Source of the DNA: Streptosporangium amethystogenes
Lineage (GTDB): Bacteria; Actinomycetota; Actinomycetes; Streptosporangiales; Streptosporangiaceae
Reading direction: 5' to 3'
DNA: 64,000 nucleotides
Assembly (NCBI RefSeq): GCF_000721075.1
Contig: NZ_JOEQ01000016.1
Coordinates: 89,927 to 153,926 of the forward strand
The stretch's first letter is position 1. Every line of letters starts with the position of its first letter. The position numbers and the translations under genes were made by a program. Shown one piece after another: positions 1 to 10,355 of this stretch. The notes under the pieces were generated by a model, which saw nothing but the letters and a program-made list of their open reading frames with translations, made no database searches and had not been told where the DNA came from.

Positions 1-1
1 C

Positions 2-190
2 CTCGACGAGGTGGCGGTCGGGGGTGCCTCGGACGCCAACTTCACCGGCGCGCTCGGCGTCCCCACGCTCGACGGGCTCGGCCCGCTGGGCGACGGTGCT
101 CACGCCGAGCACGAGTGGGTCGAGCTGGCCTCACTCGCCGAGCGGGCCCGGCTCGTCGCCGGTCTGATCGACGCCCTGGCGCGCCCGTGA
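2..190 (+). CDS. M20-family metallopeptidase, C-terminal fragment
   Basis: This is the last 62 codons of a gene that begins before the window. The segment GGASDANFTGALGVPTLDG followed by GAHAEHEWV is the typical C-terminal signature of M20 (glutamate carboxypeptidase/CPG2-like) zinc peptidases, whose late His is a metal ligand. It probably cleaves N-acyl amino acids or small peptides. Its last 60 bases overlap the 3' end of the convergent TetR gene. The nearby oligopeptide importer and S9 peptidase fit a shared role in peptide use. The substrate cannot be told from this fragment. Confidence 0.85.
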   Translation, partial: LDEVAVGGASDANFTGALGVPTLDGLGPLGDGAHAEHEWVELASLAERARLVAGLIDALARP

Positions 191-895
191 ACGCGCCGCG
201 CGCGCCTCGATCGCGTCGAGCATCATCTCCATGCCGAGGTCGAAGGCGATGGGGTCGCCGAGGTTGGGCAGGTGGTCGGCGAAGTGGGCGATCGTCGGGT
301 ACTTCTCGGGGTCGAGCTGGCGGTACTCGACCTGCCACGCGAGCTCGTCCCTGCGCCGCACGTCGGGGTCGAGCGTGTGGAAGGCCGCCTCCAGGCTCGC
401 CACGGCGCGCACGAAGTTACCGAGCGCGCGCTGCACGGCCGCCACCTCGTTGTCGTCGACTCCAGCCCGCCTGACGGCGTCGAGGGTGAACTCGACGTTG
501 GAGAACTCCACGGGTCGGCGCGTGGTGCGCATGACCATCTGCTGCGCGAACGGCGCGTAGCGCAGGTAGTGCTCGCGCACCCGCTGGGAGATGGTGCGCA
601 GGTCGGCGCGCCAGTCGTCGGTCGGCGTGACGCTGCCGCCGTACGAGCGGGCCCTGAGCCCGTCCACCAGCTCGAGCAGCAGCTCGTCCTTGTCCTTGAA
701 GTGGCGATAGATCGAAGTCGGGTGCGCCTGGAGCTCGTCGCCGATCTCCTGGAACGTCAGCGCATCGAGGCCGTCGCGCAGGGCGATCTTCTCTGCCGCC
801 GCGAGGATCGTCTCCCTGTTGAGGCTGTCGCGAGCACGGCGCGGCCGGCCCTCGCCTTTTGCCCGCTTCTCCTTGGGCTGGCGTGCAGTTGCCAC
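131..895 (-). CDS. TetR/AcrR-family transcriptional regulator
   Basis: 254 residues. The N-terminal helix-turn-helix spans about residues 27-75 (RETILAAAEKIALRDG, then HPTSIYRHFKDKDELL), the classic TetR DNA-binding domain; the rest is a helical ligand-binding domain with no recognisable specificity. The GTG at 895 is chosen because GGGAGG lies six bases upstream and the HTH then starts at a normal distance; an ATG at 985 would add 30 unlikely residues and run through the operator-like site at 979-997. It is divergent from the peptide ABC operon, so it most likely represses that operon and itself. Its 3' end overlaps the M20 peptidase gene on the other strand. Confidence 0.9.
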   Translation of the reverse strand: MATARQPKEKRAKGEGRPRRARDSLNRETILAAAEKIALRDGLDALTFQEIGDELQAHPTSIYRHFKDKDELLLELVDGLRARSYGGSVTPTDDWRADLRTISQRVREHYLRYAPFAQQMVMRTTRRPVEFSNVEFTLDAVRRAGVDDNEVAAVQRALGNFVRAVASLEAAFHTLDPDVRRRDELAWQVEYRQLDPEKYPTIAHFADHLPNLGDPIAFDLGMEMMLDAIEARAARSRARQGVDQTGDEPGPLGE

Positions 896-978
896 CAAAA
901 GCCTCCCGTAGTCGACCACTGTGCCACCGCTGGTGCTGGCATTTTCGCACCCGCTGATCGGCCTGCCGGACCACAGCA

Positions 979-997
979 TAGTCAATGAGACTGACTA
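979..997. promoter_or_regulatory. Candidate TetR operator (inverted repeat)
   Basis: TAGTCA-N7-TGACTA is a perfect 6-bp inverted repeat in the 178-base gap between the divergent TetR and ABC-transporter genes. On the minus strand it contains TTGACT, a plausible -35 for the tetR gene. Related half-site sequence continues to about 1009. The position suits a repressor site controlling both directions. Function is inferred, not shown. Confidence 0.5.
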
Positions 998-1073
998 GAA
1001 ACATGTCTAAGACCCTTGCCTGTGCTCTGACTTGCGCTTACCCTCCCCTCATCACCTTCAGAAAGGCCAGAGC

Positions 1074-2753
1074 ATGAGCACACGGATCAGACTCGGGGTC
1101 ATCGGGCTCACTGCCCTCGCACTCCTCGCGGCCGCGTGCACGAGCGGGGGTGCCGGCCGAACGTCGAGTGCGGCCCCGAGCACGGCCGCTCCGGTGCGCC
1201 AGGGCGGGAGCATCGTGATCGGCGCGGAGCAGGAGCCCGACTGCGCCGACTGGATCGCCAGCTGCGCCGCCTCGATCTGGGGCACGTACATCATGGACGT
1301 CCCGACCGTTCCCCGCGTGTTCGAGCCCAGGAAGGTCGGCGGCACGTGGGCGCCGGTGGCCACCAACCTGATGGCGTCGGAGCCCGAGGTCGCCGCGGGC
1401 CCGCCGCAGAAGGTCACCTACCGGATCAACCCCGCCGCGGTCTGGTCGGACGGCAAGCCGATCACCTCGGCCGACTTCCGCTACACGGCCCTGGCCATCC
1501 GCGACGGCAAGGACGTGCTGAACAGGACCGGATACAGCCGCATCACCAAGATCGACACGCCCGACGAGAAGACCGCCGTCGTCACCTTCGACGCGCCGTA
1601 CGCCAACTGGAAGGGCCTGTTCAGCGACGGCGGCGGCGTGCTGCCCGGCCACCTGCTCGACGGCAAGGACCGCAGCGCACTGATGAAGGACGGCTACACC
1701 TGGAGCGGCGGCCCCTGGAAGATCGAATCCTGGACGAAGGGGGTCTCGGTCGTCCTGGTGCCGAACCCGAGCTATTGGGGGGACAAGCCCAAGCTGGACA
1801 AGGTCACCTTCCAGTTCACGGCCGACACCGCGGCGGCGTTCCAGGCGTTCAAGACCGGCCAGCTCGACGCGCTCTACCCCACGCCGCAGCTCGACTCCAT
1901 CGACCAGATCATGAGCGGGCTGCCCAACGCGAGCTCGACCGTCGACCCCGAGTCCGGCAACCTCGAGGCCGTCTGGTTCAACAATGCCAAGCCGCCCTTC
2001 GACTCCGCGACGTTCCGCAAGGCCGTGTCACACGGGCTGGACCGCAAGGCCATCGTCACCCGCCTGTACGGCGCGCTCGGCGTCACGCGGCCGGCGCAGA
2101 GCGCGCACACCCCGCTCGTCGGCAGGTACGGCGGCACCGACTTCGAGCAGTACACCCTCGACCTGGCCAAGGTCGACTCCCTGATGCAGGCTGACGGCTG
2201 GGCCAAGGGGGCCGACGGCATCTGGGCGAAGGCGGGCACCAGGGCGAGCTTCACCGTCAGCACGATGACCGGCAACAAGCGGCGGGAGCTGACCGAGCAG
2301 ATCCTCCAGGAGCAGTTGCGCGTCGCCGGCTTCGAGGTCACCGTCGACAACACCTCGGCCACCGACCTGTTCGCGGCCAAGCTGCCCAAGGGCGACTTCC
2401 AGATGGGCCTGTGGACCCTCGTCGACACCTTCCCGCAACCCGCGCTCGACGCCTCCTTCTCCTCGGGCGCGATCCCCACCGAGGACAACGGCTTCTCCGG
2501 CCTCAACCTGTCGCGCATCGACCTGCCCGGCCTCGACAAGGTGCTCGGCACGGCCGCCTCGATGCTCGACGAGAACGAGCGGATCGAGCTGTCGCGCCAG
2601 GCCGACAAGCTCCTCGCCGACTCGGCCGCCCTGTTGCCGCTCGACGTGATCCCCAACGTCCTGTTGTGGAACAACAGGATCGGCGGGCCGCTGGCCATCG
2701 ACCCGGCCCGCGGCCCGTTCTGGAACCTGGCCCAGTGGGGACTGGTGGGCTGA
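1074..2753 (+). CDS. Oligopeptide ABC transporter substrate-binding lipoprotein (SBP family 5)
   Basis: 559 residues. The first about 22 residues form a lipoprotein signal peptide ending in the lipobox LAAAC, so the mature protein is lipid-anchored at Cys outside the membrane. The body matches family 5 solute-binding proteins (peptide/nickel/opine type), with VWSDGKPITSADFRYT near residue 125. ATG 1074 is preceded by AGAAAGG. It is the first gene of a run of six with gaps or overlaps of at most 11 bases. Permeases, two ATPases and a peptidase downstream make short peptides the likely substrate. Confidence 0.92.
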   Translation: MSTRIRLGVIGLTALALLAAACTSGGAGRTSSAAPSTAAPVRQGGSIVIGAEQEPDCADWIASCAASIWGTYIMDVPTVPRVFEPRKVGGTWAPVATNLMASEPEVAAGPPQKVTYRINPAAVWSDGKPITSADFRYTALAIRDGKDVLNRTGYSRITKIDTPDEKTAVVTFDAPYANWKGLFSDGGGVLPGHLLDGKDRSALMKDGYTWSGGPWKIESWTKGVSVVLVPNPSYWGDKPKLDKVTFQFTADTAAAFQAFKTGQLDALYPTPQLDSIDQIMSGLPNASSTVDPESGNLEAVWFNNAKPPFDSATFRKAVSHGLDRKAIVTRLYGALGVTRPAQSAHTPLVGRYGGTDFEQYTLDLAKVDSLMQADGWAKGADGIWAKAGTRASFTVSTMTGNKRRELTEQILQEQLRVAGFEVTVDNTSATDLFAAKLPKGDFQMGLWTLVDTFPQPALDASFSSGAIPTEDNGFSGLNLSRIDLPGLDKVLGTAASMLDENERIELSRQADKLLADSAALLPLDVIPNVLLWNNRIGGPLAIDPARGPFWNLAQWGLVG

Positions 2754-2759
2754 GAACCG

Positions 2760-3725
2760 ATGTTCGCCTACGTTGGACGGCGACTGCTCTACTCGGTCCC
2801 CGTCGTACTCATCGCCTCGTTCCTACTGTTCTGGGCGGTCAGGACCACCTTCGACCCGCTCGCGAAGCTGCGTGGCGGGCAGGACCAGGGCGCGATCGCC
2901 CGCATGACCGAGGTCCTCGGGCTCGACCGGTCGATCCCCGAGCAGTACTGGCGGTGGCTGACCCAGTTCGTCACCGGCGACTGGGGAGTCAGCTCGCGGA
3001 CGGCCGGCTCGGTCCACGGGCTGATCCTGCCCGCGCTCGGCACCACACTGCAGCTGATCGTCTGGGGCGTGCTGGCCGCCGCGCTGATCGCGCTCGCCGT
3101 CGGCGTCTACTCGGCGGTGCGGCAGTACTCGGCGGGTGACCTGGCCTTCACCGGCCTCTCCTACCTCGGCGTGGCGATGCCGCCGTTCTGGCTCGGGCTG
3201 ATCCTGATCCAGGTCCTCGCCGCCTGGCCGCAGGAGATCCTCGGCCTGGCCGACCCGCCGCTCTACTTCGTCGGGTTGCACTCGGCGCAGGGCGGTGGCC
3301 CGCTCGACTACCTGCGCCATCTGGTTCTGCCCGTGCTGACGCTGACCGTCGGCCTGGTGGCAAGCTGGAGCAGGTTCACCCGCACGACCATGCTGGACGC
3401 GCTCTCCAGCGAGTACGTGCGCACCGCGCGGGCCAAGGGAGTGCCCAGAGGCCGCATCGTGGTGCGGCACGCCCTGCGCACCTCGCTCGGCCCGTTCGTC
3501 AGCATCACCGCCGTGGACGCGGGCCTGCTGTTCGGCGGGCTGGTCGTCACCGAGCAGATCTTCGCCATCCAGGGCATGGGCCGGTTGTTCCTCGACTCCC
3601 TGCTCGCCGGCGACGTGTTCGTGCTGGTGCCGTGGACGCTGGTGATCGCGGTGGTCGTGATCGTGTTCAACCTGCTCGCCGACATCGCCTACGCCGTACT
3701 CGATCCGAGAGTGAGGCTCCGATGA
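2760..3725 (+). CDS. Peptide ABC transporter permease, DppB type
   Basis: 321 residues with about six membrane segments: one near residues 9-27 and five in the second half. The cytoplasmic loop [23 protein letters not shown] (shown in parts: [14 protein letters not shown]) is the EAA motif that contacts the ATPase. The N-terminal order and the length match DppB/OppB. It starts six bases after the binding protein and its stop overlaps the next start (ATGA), indicating translational coupling. It forms the transmembrane pore together with the following permease. Confidence 0.92.
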   Translation: MFAYVGRRLLYSVPVVLIASFLLFWAVRTTFDPLAKLRGGQDQGAIARMTEVLGLDRSIPEQYWRWLTQFVTGDWGVSSRTAGSVHGLILPALGTTLQLIVWGVLAAALIALAVGVYSAVRQYSAGDLAFTGLSYLGVAMPPFWLGLILIQVLAAWPQEILGLADPPLYFVGLHSAQGGGPLDYLRHLVLPVLTLTVGLVASWSRFTRTTMLDALSSEYVRTARAKGVPRGRIVVRHALRTSLGPFVSITAVDAGLLFGGLVVTEQIFAIQGMGRLFLDSLLAGDVFVLVPWTLVIAVVVIVFNLLADIAYAVLDPRVRLR

Positions 3726-4606
3726 CCACGCTCACCGCCCCGGCGGCGCCCGCGCAGGAACGGACCCAGTGGCAGCTGGCCCGCAGGCGGTTCCTGCGCC
3801 ACCGGCTCGCGGTCGCCGGGCTCGGCGTGCTCGCCGTGCTGCTGATCGGCTGCTTCGGCGCCGACGTGATCGCCCCGTACGAGCGGGGCGTGCAGGACCT
3901 GATACTCGGGCCGACCCCGCCGTCGGCCGCACACTGGTTCGGCACCGACGAGCTGGGCCGCGACTACCTCACCGAGCTGCTGTACGCAGGGCGGATCTCG
4001 CTGGCGATCGGTCTGTCCGTCGCCGTGCTCGCCACCGCGATGGGCACCGCTCTAGGAGCGGCCGCCGGCTTCTTCGGCGGCTGGGTGGACGAGATCATCA
4101 TGCGGGTCACCGACCTGTTCATCGTCCTGCCCGCGATCGTGGTGCTGGCCGTCGTGCTGCAGGGGGCCGGCCGGTCTCCCGCGGTGATCGTCCCGGTGCT
4201 GGCGGCCATCGGCTGGACCACGGTGGCCAGGGTGGTCCGCGGCCAGGTGCTCTCGCTCCGGGAGAAGGAGTACGTGTCGGCGGCCACGGTGCTCGGCGTG
4301 ACCAGGCGGCGCATCATCGTGCGCCACATCCTGCCCAACCTCACCGGCGTGATCGCCGTGAGCACGTCGCTCGGCGCCGCCAGCGCGGTGATCGTCGAGT
4401 CCACGCTCTCCTTCCTCGGGTACGGCGTGCAGCCGCCCGAGTCGAGCTGGGGCAACCTGTTGAGCCAGGCGGCCGGGCTGATCGGCACGGGCAAGGTCTA
4501 CCTGCTGTACTTCCCCGGCCTGTTCATCCTGCTCACGGCGCTGGCCATCAACTTCCTCGGCGACGGGCTGCGCGACGCCTTCGACCCGAAGGGAGGCCGC
4601 CCATGA
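3722..4606 (+). CDS. Peptide ABC transporter permease, DppC type
   Basis: 294 residues. A cytoplasmic N-terminus ([14 protein letters not shown]) leads into the first membrane helix (about 30-50), then a periplasmic-type loop with [18 protein letters not shown], a hallmark of DppC/OppC permeases, and five further helices. The EAA loop is [16 protein letters not shown]. Start ATG 3722 overlaps the previous stop by four bases and its own stop overlaps the next ATG in the same way. Second half of the peptide import channel. Confidence 0.92.
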   Translation: MTTLTAPAAPAQERTQWQLARRRFLRHRLAVAGLGVLAVLLIGCFGADVIAPYERGVQDLILGPTPPSAAHWFGTDELGRDYLTELLYAGRISLAIGLSVAVLATAMGTALGAAAGFFGGWVDEIIMRVTDLFIVLPAIVVLAVVLQGAGRSPAVIVPVLAAIGWTTVARVVRGQVLSLREKEYVSAATVLGVTRRRIIVRHILPNLTGVIAVSTSLGAASAVIVESTLSFLGYGVQPPESSWGNLLSQAAGLIGTGKVYLLYFPGLFILLTALAINFLGDGLRDAFDPKGGRP

Positions 4607-5570
4607 GCGCGCTGCTGGAGGTCGACGACCTCACGGTCGAGCTGCCCACCGACGACGGCCAGGTCACGGCGGTCACCGGGCTGTCGTTCTCCGTCGCGCC
4701 CGGCGAGACGCTCGGCATCGTGGGGGAGTCGGGCTCGGGCAAGAGCATCACCTCGATGGCCGTGCTGGGCATCCTGCCGGGCCGGGCCCGCGTGACGGGG
4801 TCGATCAGGTTCCGTGGCGAGGAACTGCTGGGCCGATCGGAGGCCGAGCTGCGCACGCTGCGAGGCAGCCGCATCGCGATGGTCTTCCAGGACGCGCTCA
4901 CCGCGCTCACCCCCGTGCACACCGTCGGAGCGCAGATCGCCGAGGCCATCAGCGTGCACGACCCGTCACGCTCGCGCCGCGAGCTGCGCGGGCGCGTCGC
5001 CGAGCTGCTCGACCTGGTCGGTATACCCTCGCCGGCCAAGCGCGCCGAGCAGTACCCGCACGAGCTCTCCGGCGGCATGCGCCAGCGCGTCATGATCGCG
5101 ATGAGCATCGCCAACGAGCCCGACCTGCTCATCGCCGACGAGCCGACGACCGCGCTCGACGTGACCGTGCAGGCGCAGATCCTCGACGTCATCAGGGGGA
5201 TCCAGGAGCGCACGGCGACCGCGCTCATGCTGATCACCCACGACCTCGGCGTGGTGGCCGGCGTCGCCGACCGCGTGCTCGTGATGTACGCGGGCGCCAA
5301 GGTCGAGGAGGCCGCCGTCGAGCCGATCTTCTACGAGCCCGCCCACCCGTACACCCGAGGGCTGCTGGCCTCGCTGCCGCGGCTCGACGCGCGCCACGGC
5401 GAGCGGCTCTACCAGATCCCCGGCCAGCCCTCGCGGGCTCCCGGGTGCGCGTTCCACCCGCGCTGCGAGCACGCGAGGGCGGGCCTGTGCGACACGACCG
5501 TCCCCGCGCCGGTCCCCATCGGCGCCGGGCACACGGCGTCGTGCCTGCGGGTAGAGGAGGTTCGCTCGAT

Positions 5571-5574
<4 letters not shown>
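4603..5574 (+). CDS. Peptide ABC transporter ATPase, DppD type
   Basis: 323 residues. Walker A GESGSGKS at about 41-48, signature LSGGMRQRV near 155, Walker B LLIADEP near 173, and the H-loop ITHDLGVV. The C-terminal Cys-rich tail ([11 protein letters not shown]) is the oligopeptide-transporter extension that binds an Fe-S cluster in some homologues. It powers import through the two permeases. Both ends overlap neighbours by four bases. Confidence 0.92.
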
Positions 5575-6528
<954 letters not shown>

Positions 6529-6539
<11 letters not shown>

Positions 6540-8385
6540 AGTCCGCACCTGGCGCTCGCGTTTCTCCGTACCCGTGCTGGAGTCCGCGCGTCCCTGTCCC
6601 GGTGCCCTCGACCTGGAAATGATCTTCGCGGCCGGCGTGGAGGACGCCGAGGTGTCGATCTGGGATCCGGCCACCGGCGCGACCACGCCGCTGCCCGAGT
6701 TGCCGCCGCACGTGGCCGACCCCGTACCGGCCGCCGACGGCCGCTCGGTGCTGGTGCTGCACGACGAGGACGGCGGCGAGGTCGGCCACCTGTGGTCGTA
6801 TCCGGTCGGCGGCGGCCGGCCCGTCGATCTCACCCCTGACCTTCCTCCCTACACGCTGCGCGGCCTCGACGTGGCGCGCGACGGCTCGGCCGTGGTCATC
6901 GCGGCGGTCACGGACGCCGGGTTCACGCTCTACCACCTGGCAGGCGGCGCGGTCAGCCGCCTGTTCCGCAGCAGGAACGAGGCGTGGAACAGCCTGGTCA
7001 CCGCCGACGGCACGCTGGCGAGCATCGACACCACCGACCACAACCCCGGTGTCCGCCGCTTCGCCGTCACCGTGCTCGACACCTTGGACGGCGCGGTGCT
7101 CGCCTCGCTCTCGGACGGCCCGCTCGGGCCGGTGCGCGGGGTCAGGTTCTCGCCGGTCGTGGGGGACCCGCGGCTGCTGGTGAGCACCGAGCGCACCGGA
7201 TACGCCCGGCCCAGCGTGTGGAACCCGCTCACCGGCGAGCGCATCGACGTCGACGCGCCGGAGCTCGTCGGCGAGCTCGTCCCGCTCGACTGGTCGGACG
7301 ACGCCGCCAGGCTGCTGCTCGTCCACGTCGACCAGGGCATCCACCGGGTGTACGAGTACGACATCCCGGCCGGTGAGCTGCTTCGCGTCCCGCACCCCGA
7401 CGGGGCCTACTTCTTCCCCGAGGTGGCGTGCGCGGTGCGCAACGCATGGGCCTCCCATTACGGCCCCGGCGGCCAGATCAGGCTGCTGCGGCAGCGTGCC
7501 GACCTGCCGCTCCAGGTGCTCGCGCTCGACCGGGGCGACGGCGAGCCGCGCACCCTCCTCGCCTCCGAGCCCGTGGTGCCCGGGATCCCGCTGCGTTCGG
7601 TGCCTGTCACCTCGAAGGACGGCACCGTACTGCAGCTGTGGGTCGCGGCCCCGCGCGAGGCGAGCGGCCCCGTGCCGCTCGTGCTGAACGTGCACGGCGG
7701 GCCGAACCTCGCCGAGGTCGGCGGATACGATCCCGTCGCGCAGGCGTGGCTGGAGGAGGGCTTCGCCTACGCCTCGCTGAACTACCGCGGCTCCGTCACG
7801 TTCGGCAGGGAGTTCCGCGAGGGGTTCTGGGGCGCCGTCGGCGACCGCGAGCTGGAGGACATCGAGGCGGCCTGGCGCCGGCTCGTCGATGAGGGCGTCG
7901 CCGACCCTTCGGCCGTCTTCATCACCGGCGCCTCGTTCGGCGGCTACCTGACGCTGCTCTCGCTGGGCCGGCTACCCGAGCTGTTCGCCGGCGGCTTCGC
8001 CTTCATCGCACTGGCCGACTGGAAGATCGCCTACGAGGACATGCACCCCGCGCTGCAGGCGGCCTGGAGGGGCTTCATCGGCGGCACCCCGGAGACCGCC
8101 GGCGAGCGGTTCAGGCTGAGCTCGCCGATGACCTACGTCGAGCACGTGCGGGCGCCCGTGCTGATCAACCAGGGCCGCTACGACACCCGTACGCCCGCGC
8201 GGCAGGCCGAGGAGTACGCGCGGCGGCTGCGTGAGGCCGGAGGCGACGTGGTGCTCCGGTTCTTCGAAGGCGGCCACGGACCCGTCGGCAACGACGGCGT
8301 GGTCGGCAAGATCGAGCTCGAGCTGGAACTGGCACGTAAGGCGCTGCGCGGTGAGCGCTGGTCACCTGGGCAGGAAGCGCGCTAG
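6529..8385 (+). CDS. S9-family (prolyl oligopeptidase-like) peptidase
   Basis: 618 residues: an N-terminal beta-propeller-like half (about 1-350) and a C-terminal alpha/beta-hydrolase half. The nucleophile elbow is GASFGGY (Ser near 469), the acid is in [11 protein letters not shown] and the His in FEGGHGP. No signal peptide is seen, so it is probably cytosolic and hydrolyses peptides brought in by the ABC importer just upstream, whose last gene it overlaps. Dipeptidyl-peptidase, oligopeptidase or acylaminoacyl-peptidase activity cannot be separated from sequence. Its last 24 bases overlap the convergent hydrolase gene. Confidence 0.9.
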
Positions 8386-9249
8386 CTCCCTGACGACCTC
8401 GGCCGGCGCCTCCTCGGGCAGGTAGTGATCGCTTGGCAGCGCCGTACCGGAGACGTCGTCGGCGTACTCGCGCCAGACCGCGAGTACGTCGTAGGTGCGT
8501 CCGACGAAACTGTGCGCGCCCCACAGCGCCAGCACGGGGCAGCGCACCTTACGGCCCGCCGCCGCGTCGGCCTCGTCGTGCTCGAGGTCGACGCCCGCGG
8601 CCGCCCGGTAGTCGGCGCACGACGCGGCGATCGCGGCGGGGTCTGAGAAGCAGCGCACGTACTCGCGCACCGCGGCCTCGTCGTACGTGGCGCCGCCCGC
8701 GTGCCTGGCGGCCATCCGGCTGCGAATCCAGAACTCGGGGTCGTTGCCGATCAGTCTCTCCGGGATGCCGTTGCCGGCGGCGAGGAAGAACCAGTGGTAG
8801 TACCCCAGGCCGAACGCCGCGTCGGCGTGGGCGAACGTGTGCCTGGTCGGCACGATGTCCAGGACGGCCAGCGCCTCGACGGCCTCGGGATGGTCGAGCG
8901 CCATCCGGTGGCCCACCCGCGCGCCCCTGTCGTGGCCGGCGACGGCGAAGCGGTCGAAGCCCAGCGCCCGCATCACCGCGAGCTGGTCCGCGGCCATCGC
9001 CCGCTTGGAGTACAGGTCGTCGGTGACCGGCGCGGGCTTGGCACTGTCGCCGTACCCGCGCAGATCCGTCAGCACGACCGTGTGGCGGGAAGCCAGCGCG
9101 GGCGCGACGTCGTGCCAGATCAGGTGCGTCTGCGGGTAGCCGTGCAGCAGGAGCACAGGTGGCCCCTCACCGCCGACGACCGTGTGGACGGCGACGCCGC
9201 CGGCGTCCACCGTGCGCGACTGGAACGGGCTGGGCAGCGGAACGCTCAT
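8362..9249 (-). CDS. Haloacetate dehalogenase-like alpha/beta hydrolase
   Basis: 295 residues. The nucleophile elbow is GHDRGARVGHR, with Asp in place of Ser, as in haloalkane/haloacetate dehalogenases and epoxide hydrolases. The two Arg residues after the nucleophile (carboxylate binding), the HW pair in GYYHWFF and the Tyr in CADYRA match the fluoroacetate dehalogenase family halide pocket. The oxyanion region is LLHGYPQTHLIWHDV and the catalytic His is in SDHYLPEEA. The likely reaction is hydrolytic removal of halide from a 2-haloacid, but an epoxide or ester substrate remains possible. It sits seven bases after the dehydrogenase stop, in the same transcript. Confidence 0.8.
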   Translation of the reverse strand: MSVPLPSPFQSRTVDAGGVAVHTVVGGEGPPVLLLHGYPQTHLIWHDVAPALASRHTVVLTDLRGYGDSAKPAPVTDDLYSKRAMAADQLAVMRALGFDRFAVAGHDRGARVGHRMALDHPEAVEALAVLDIVPTRHTFAHADAAFGLGYYHWFFLAAGNGIPERLIGNDPEFWIRSRMAARHAGGATYDEAAVREYVRCFSDPAAIAASCADYRAAAGVDLEHDEADAAAGRKVRCPVLALWGAHSFVGRTYDVLAVWREYADDVSGTALPSDHYLPEEAPAEVVRELARFLPR

Positions 9250-9256
9250 GACTCCC

Positions 9257-10285
9257 TCAGAGTGCTTCGAGGATCGCGTGGGTCAGGTCCACGGTGGTGG
9301 CCGTGCCGCCGAGGTCGGGGGTGCGCATGGAGGTCGTGGCGAACACGTGACTGATCGCCTCCAGGATGGCGGCTGCGGCCTCCGGGTGGCCCAGGTGGTC
9401 GAGCATCATCGCGGCCGTCCAGATCGCGCCGACCGGGTTGGCGATGCCGCGGCCCGCGATGTCGGGCGCCGACCCGTGAACCGGCTCGAACATCGACGGG
9501 TGGGCCCGCGTCGGGTCGATGTTCGCGGCGGGCGCCAGGCCGATGCTGCCGGCGACCGCGGCGGCGAGATCGGAAAGGATGTCCCCGAACAGGTTCGAGG
9601 CGACGATCACGTCGAACCGCGCCGGGTCGAGCACCAGCTTGGCGCACAGCGCGTCGATGTGCTCCGACTGCACGGTGACACCGGAGTGCTGAGCCACCCG
9701 CTCGGCGACGATCTCATCCCAGAACGGCATCGTGTGGATGATCCCGTTCGACTTCGTCGCCGAGGTCAGCCGCCCGGTGCGCCGCTCGGCCAGGTCCAGG
9801 GCGTAGTCGACGATGCGGGTGACTCCGCTTCTGGTGAAGACCGCCTCCTGCACCGCCATCTCCGCCGGCGTCCCCTGGTACAGGCGGCCGCCGATCTCGC
9901 TGTACTCGCCCTCGACGTTCTCGCGCACCACCACGAGATCGATCCCCCGCCGCCCGCCGAGCACCTTGATCGGCCGCAGGTTCACGTACTGCTGGAAGCC
10001 TCGGCGGATCGGGATCAGCAGCCCCCACAGCGACACGTGATCGGGCACGCCCGGCGCGCCCACCGCGCCCAGGAAGATCGCGTCATGGTGGCGCACCCGG
10101 TCGAGGCCGTCCGCGGGCATCATCGCGCCCTCGGCCAGATAGCGGGCGCACGACCAGTCGAACTCGTCGTAGGTGAGGCCGATGGCGTGCTTGCGGCCCA
10201 CGGCGTCGAGTACGGCGCGGGCGGCGCCGCACACCTCGGTGCCGATCCCGTCCCCGGGGATCACGGCGATGCGATGCGATTTCAT
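9257..10285 (-). CDS. Tartrate/D-malate dehydrogenase-type oxidoreductase
   Basis: 342 residues of the isocitrate/isopropylmalate dehydrogenase fold. The N-terminus IAVIPGDGIGTEV and the block VVVRENVEGEYSEIGG are diagnostic; the latter form is that of tartrate dehydrogenase/decarboxylating D-malate dehydrogenase rather than LeuB. The metal-binding Asp lies in ASNLFGDILSDL and the nucleotide loop is EPVHGSAPDIAG. It would oxidise a 2-hydroxy acid with NAD. It lies 70 bases after the LysR gene and just before the dehalogenase-like gene on the same strand, suggesting one hydroxy-acid or haloacid catabolic unit. Confidence 0.85.
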   Translation of the reverse strand: MKSHRIAVIPGDGIGTEVCGAARAVLDAVGRKHAIGLTYDEFDWSCARYLAEGAMMPADGLDRVRHHDAIFLGAVGAPGVPDHVSLWGLLIPIRRGFQQYVNLRPIKVLGGRRGIDLVVVRENVEGEYSEIGGRLYQGTPAEMAVQEAVFTRSGVTRIVDYALDLAERRTGRLTSATKSNGIIHTMPFWDEIVAERVAQHSGVTVQSEHIDALCAKLVLDPARFDVIVASNLFGDILSDLAAAVAGSIGLAPAANIDPTRAHPSMFEPVHGSAPDIAGRGIANPVGAIWTAAMMLDHLGHPEAAAAILEAISHVFATTSMRTPDLGGTATTVDLTHAILEAL

Positions 10286-10355
10286 ACCCTCGATTCCAGC
10301 AGCCGGGCCCGGGCGCGGTCCAAGATCGGCTGCCTACCCCACCGATCGGCGCCGC

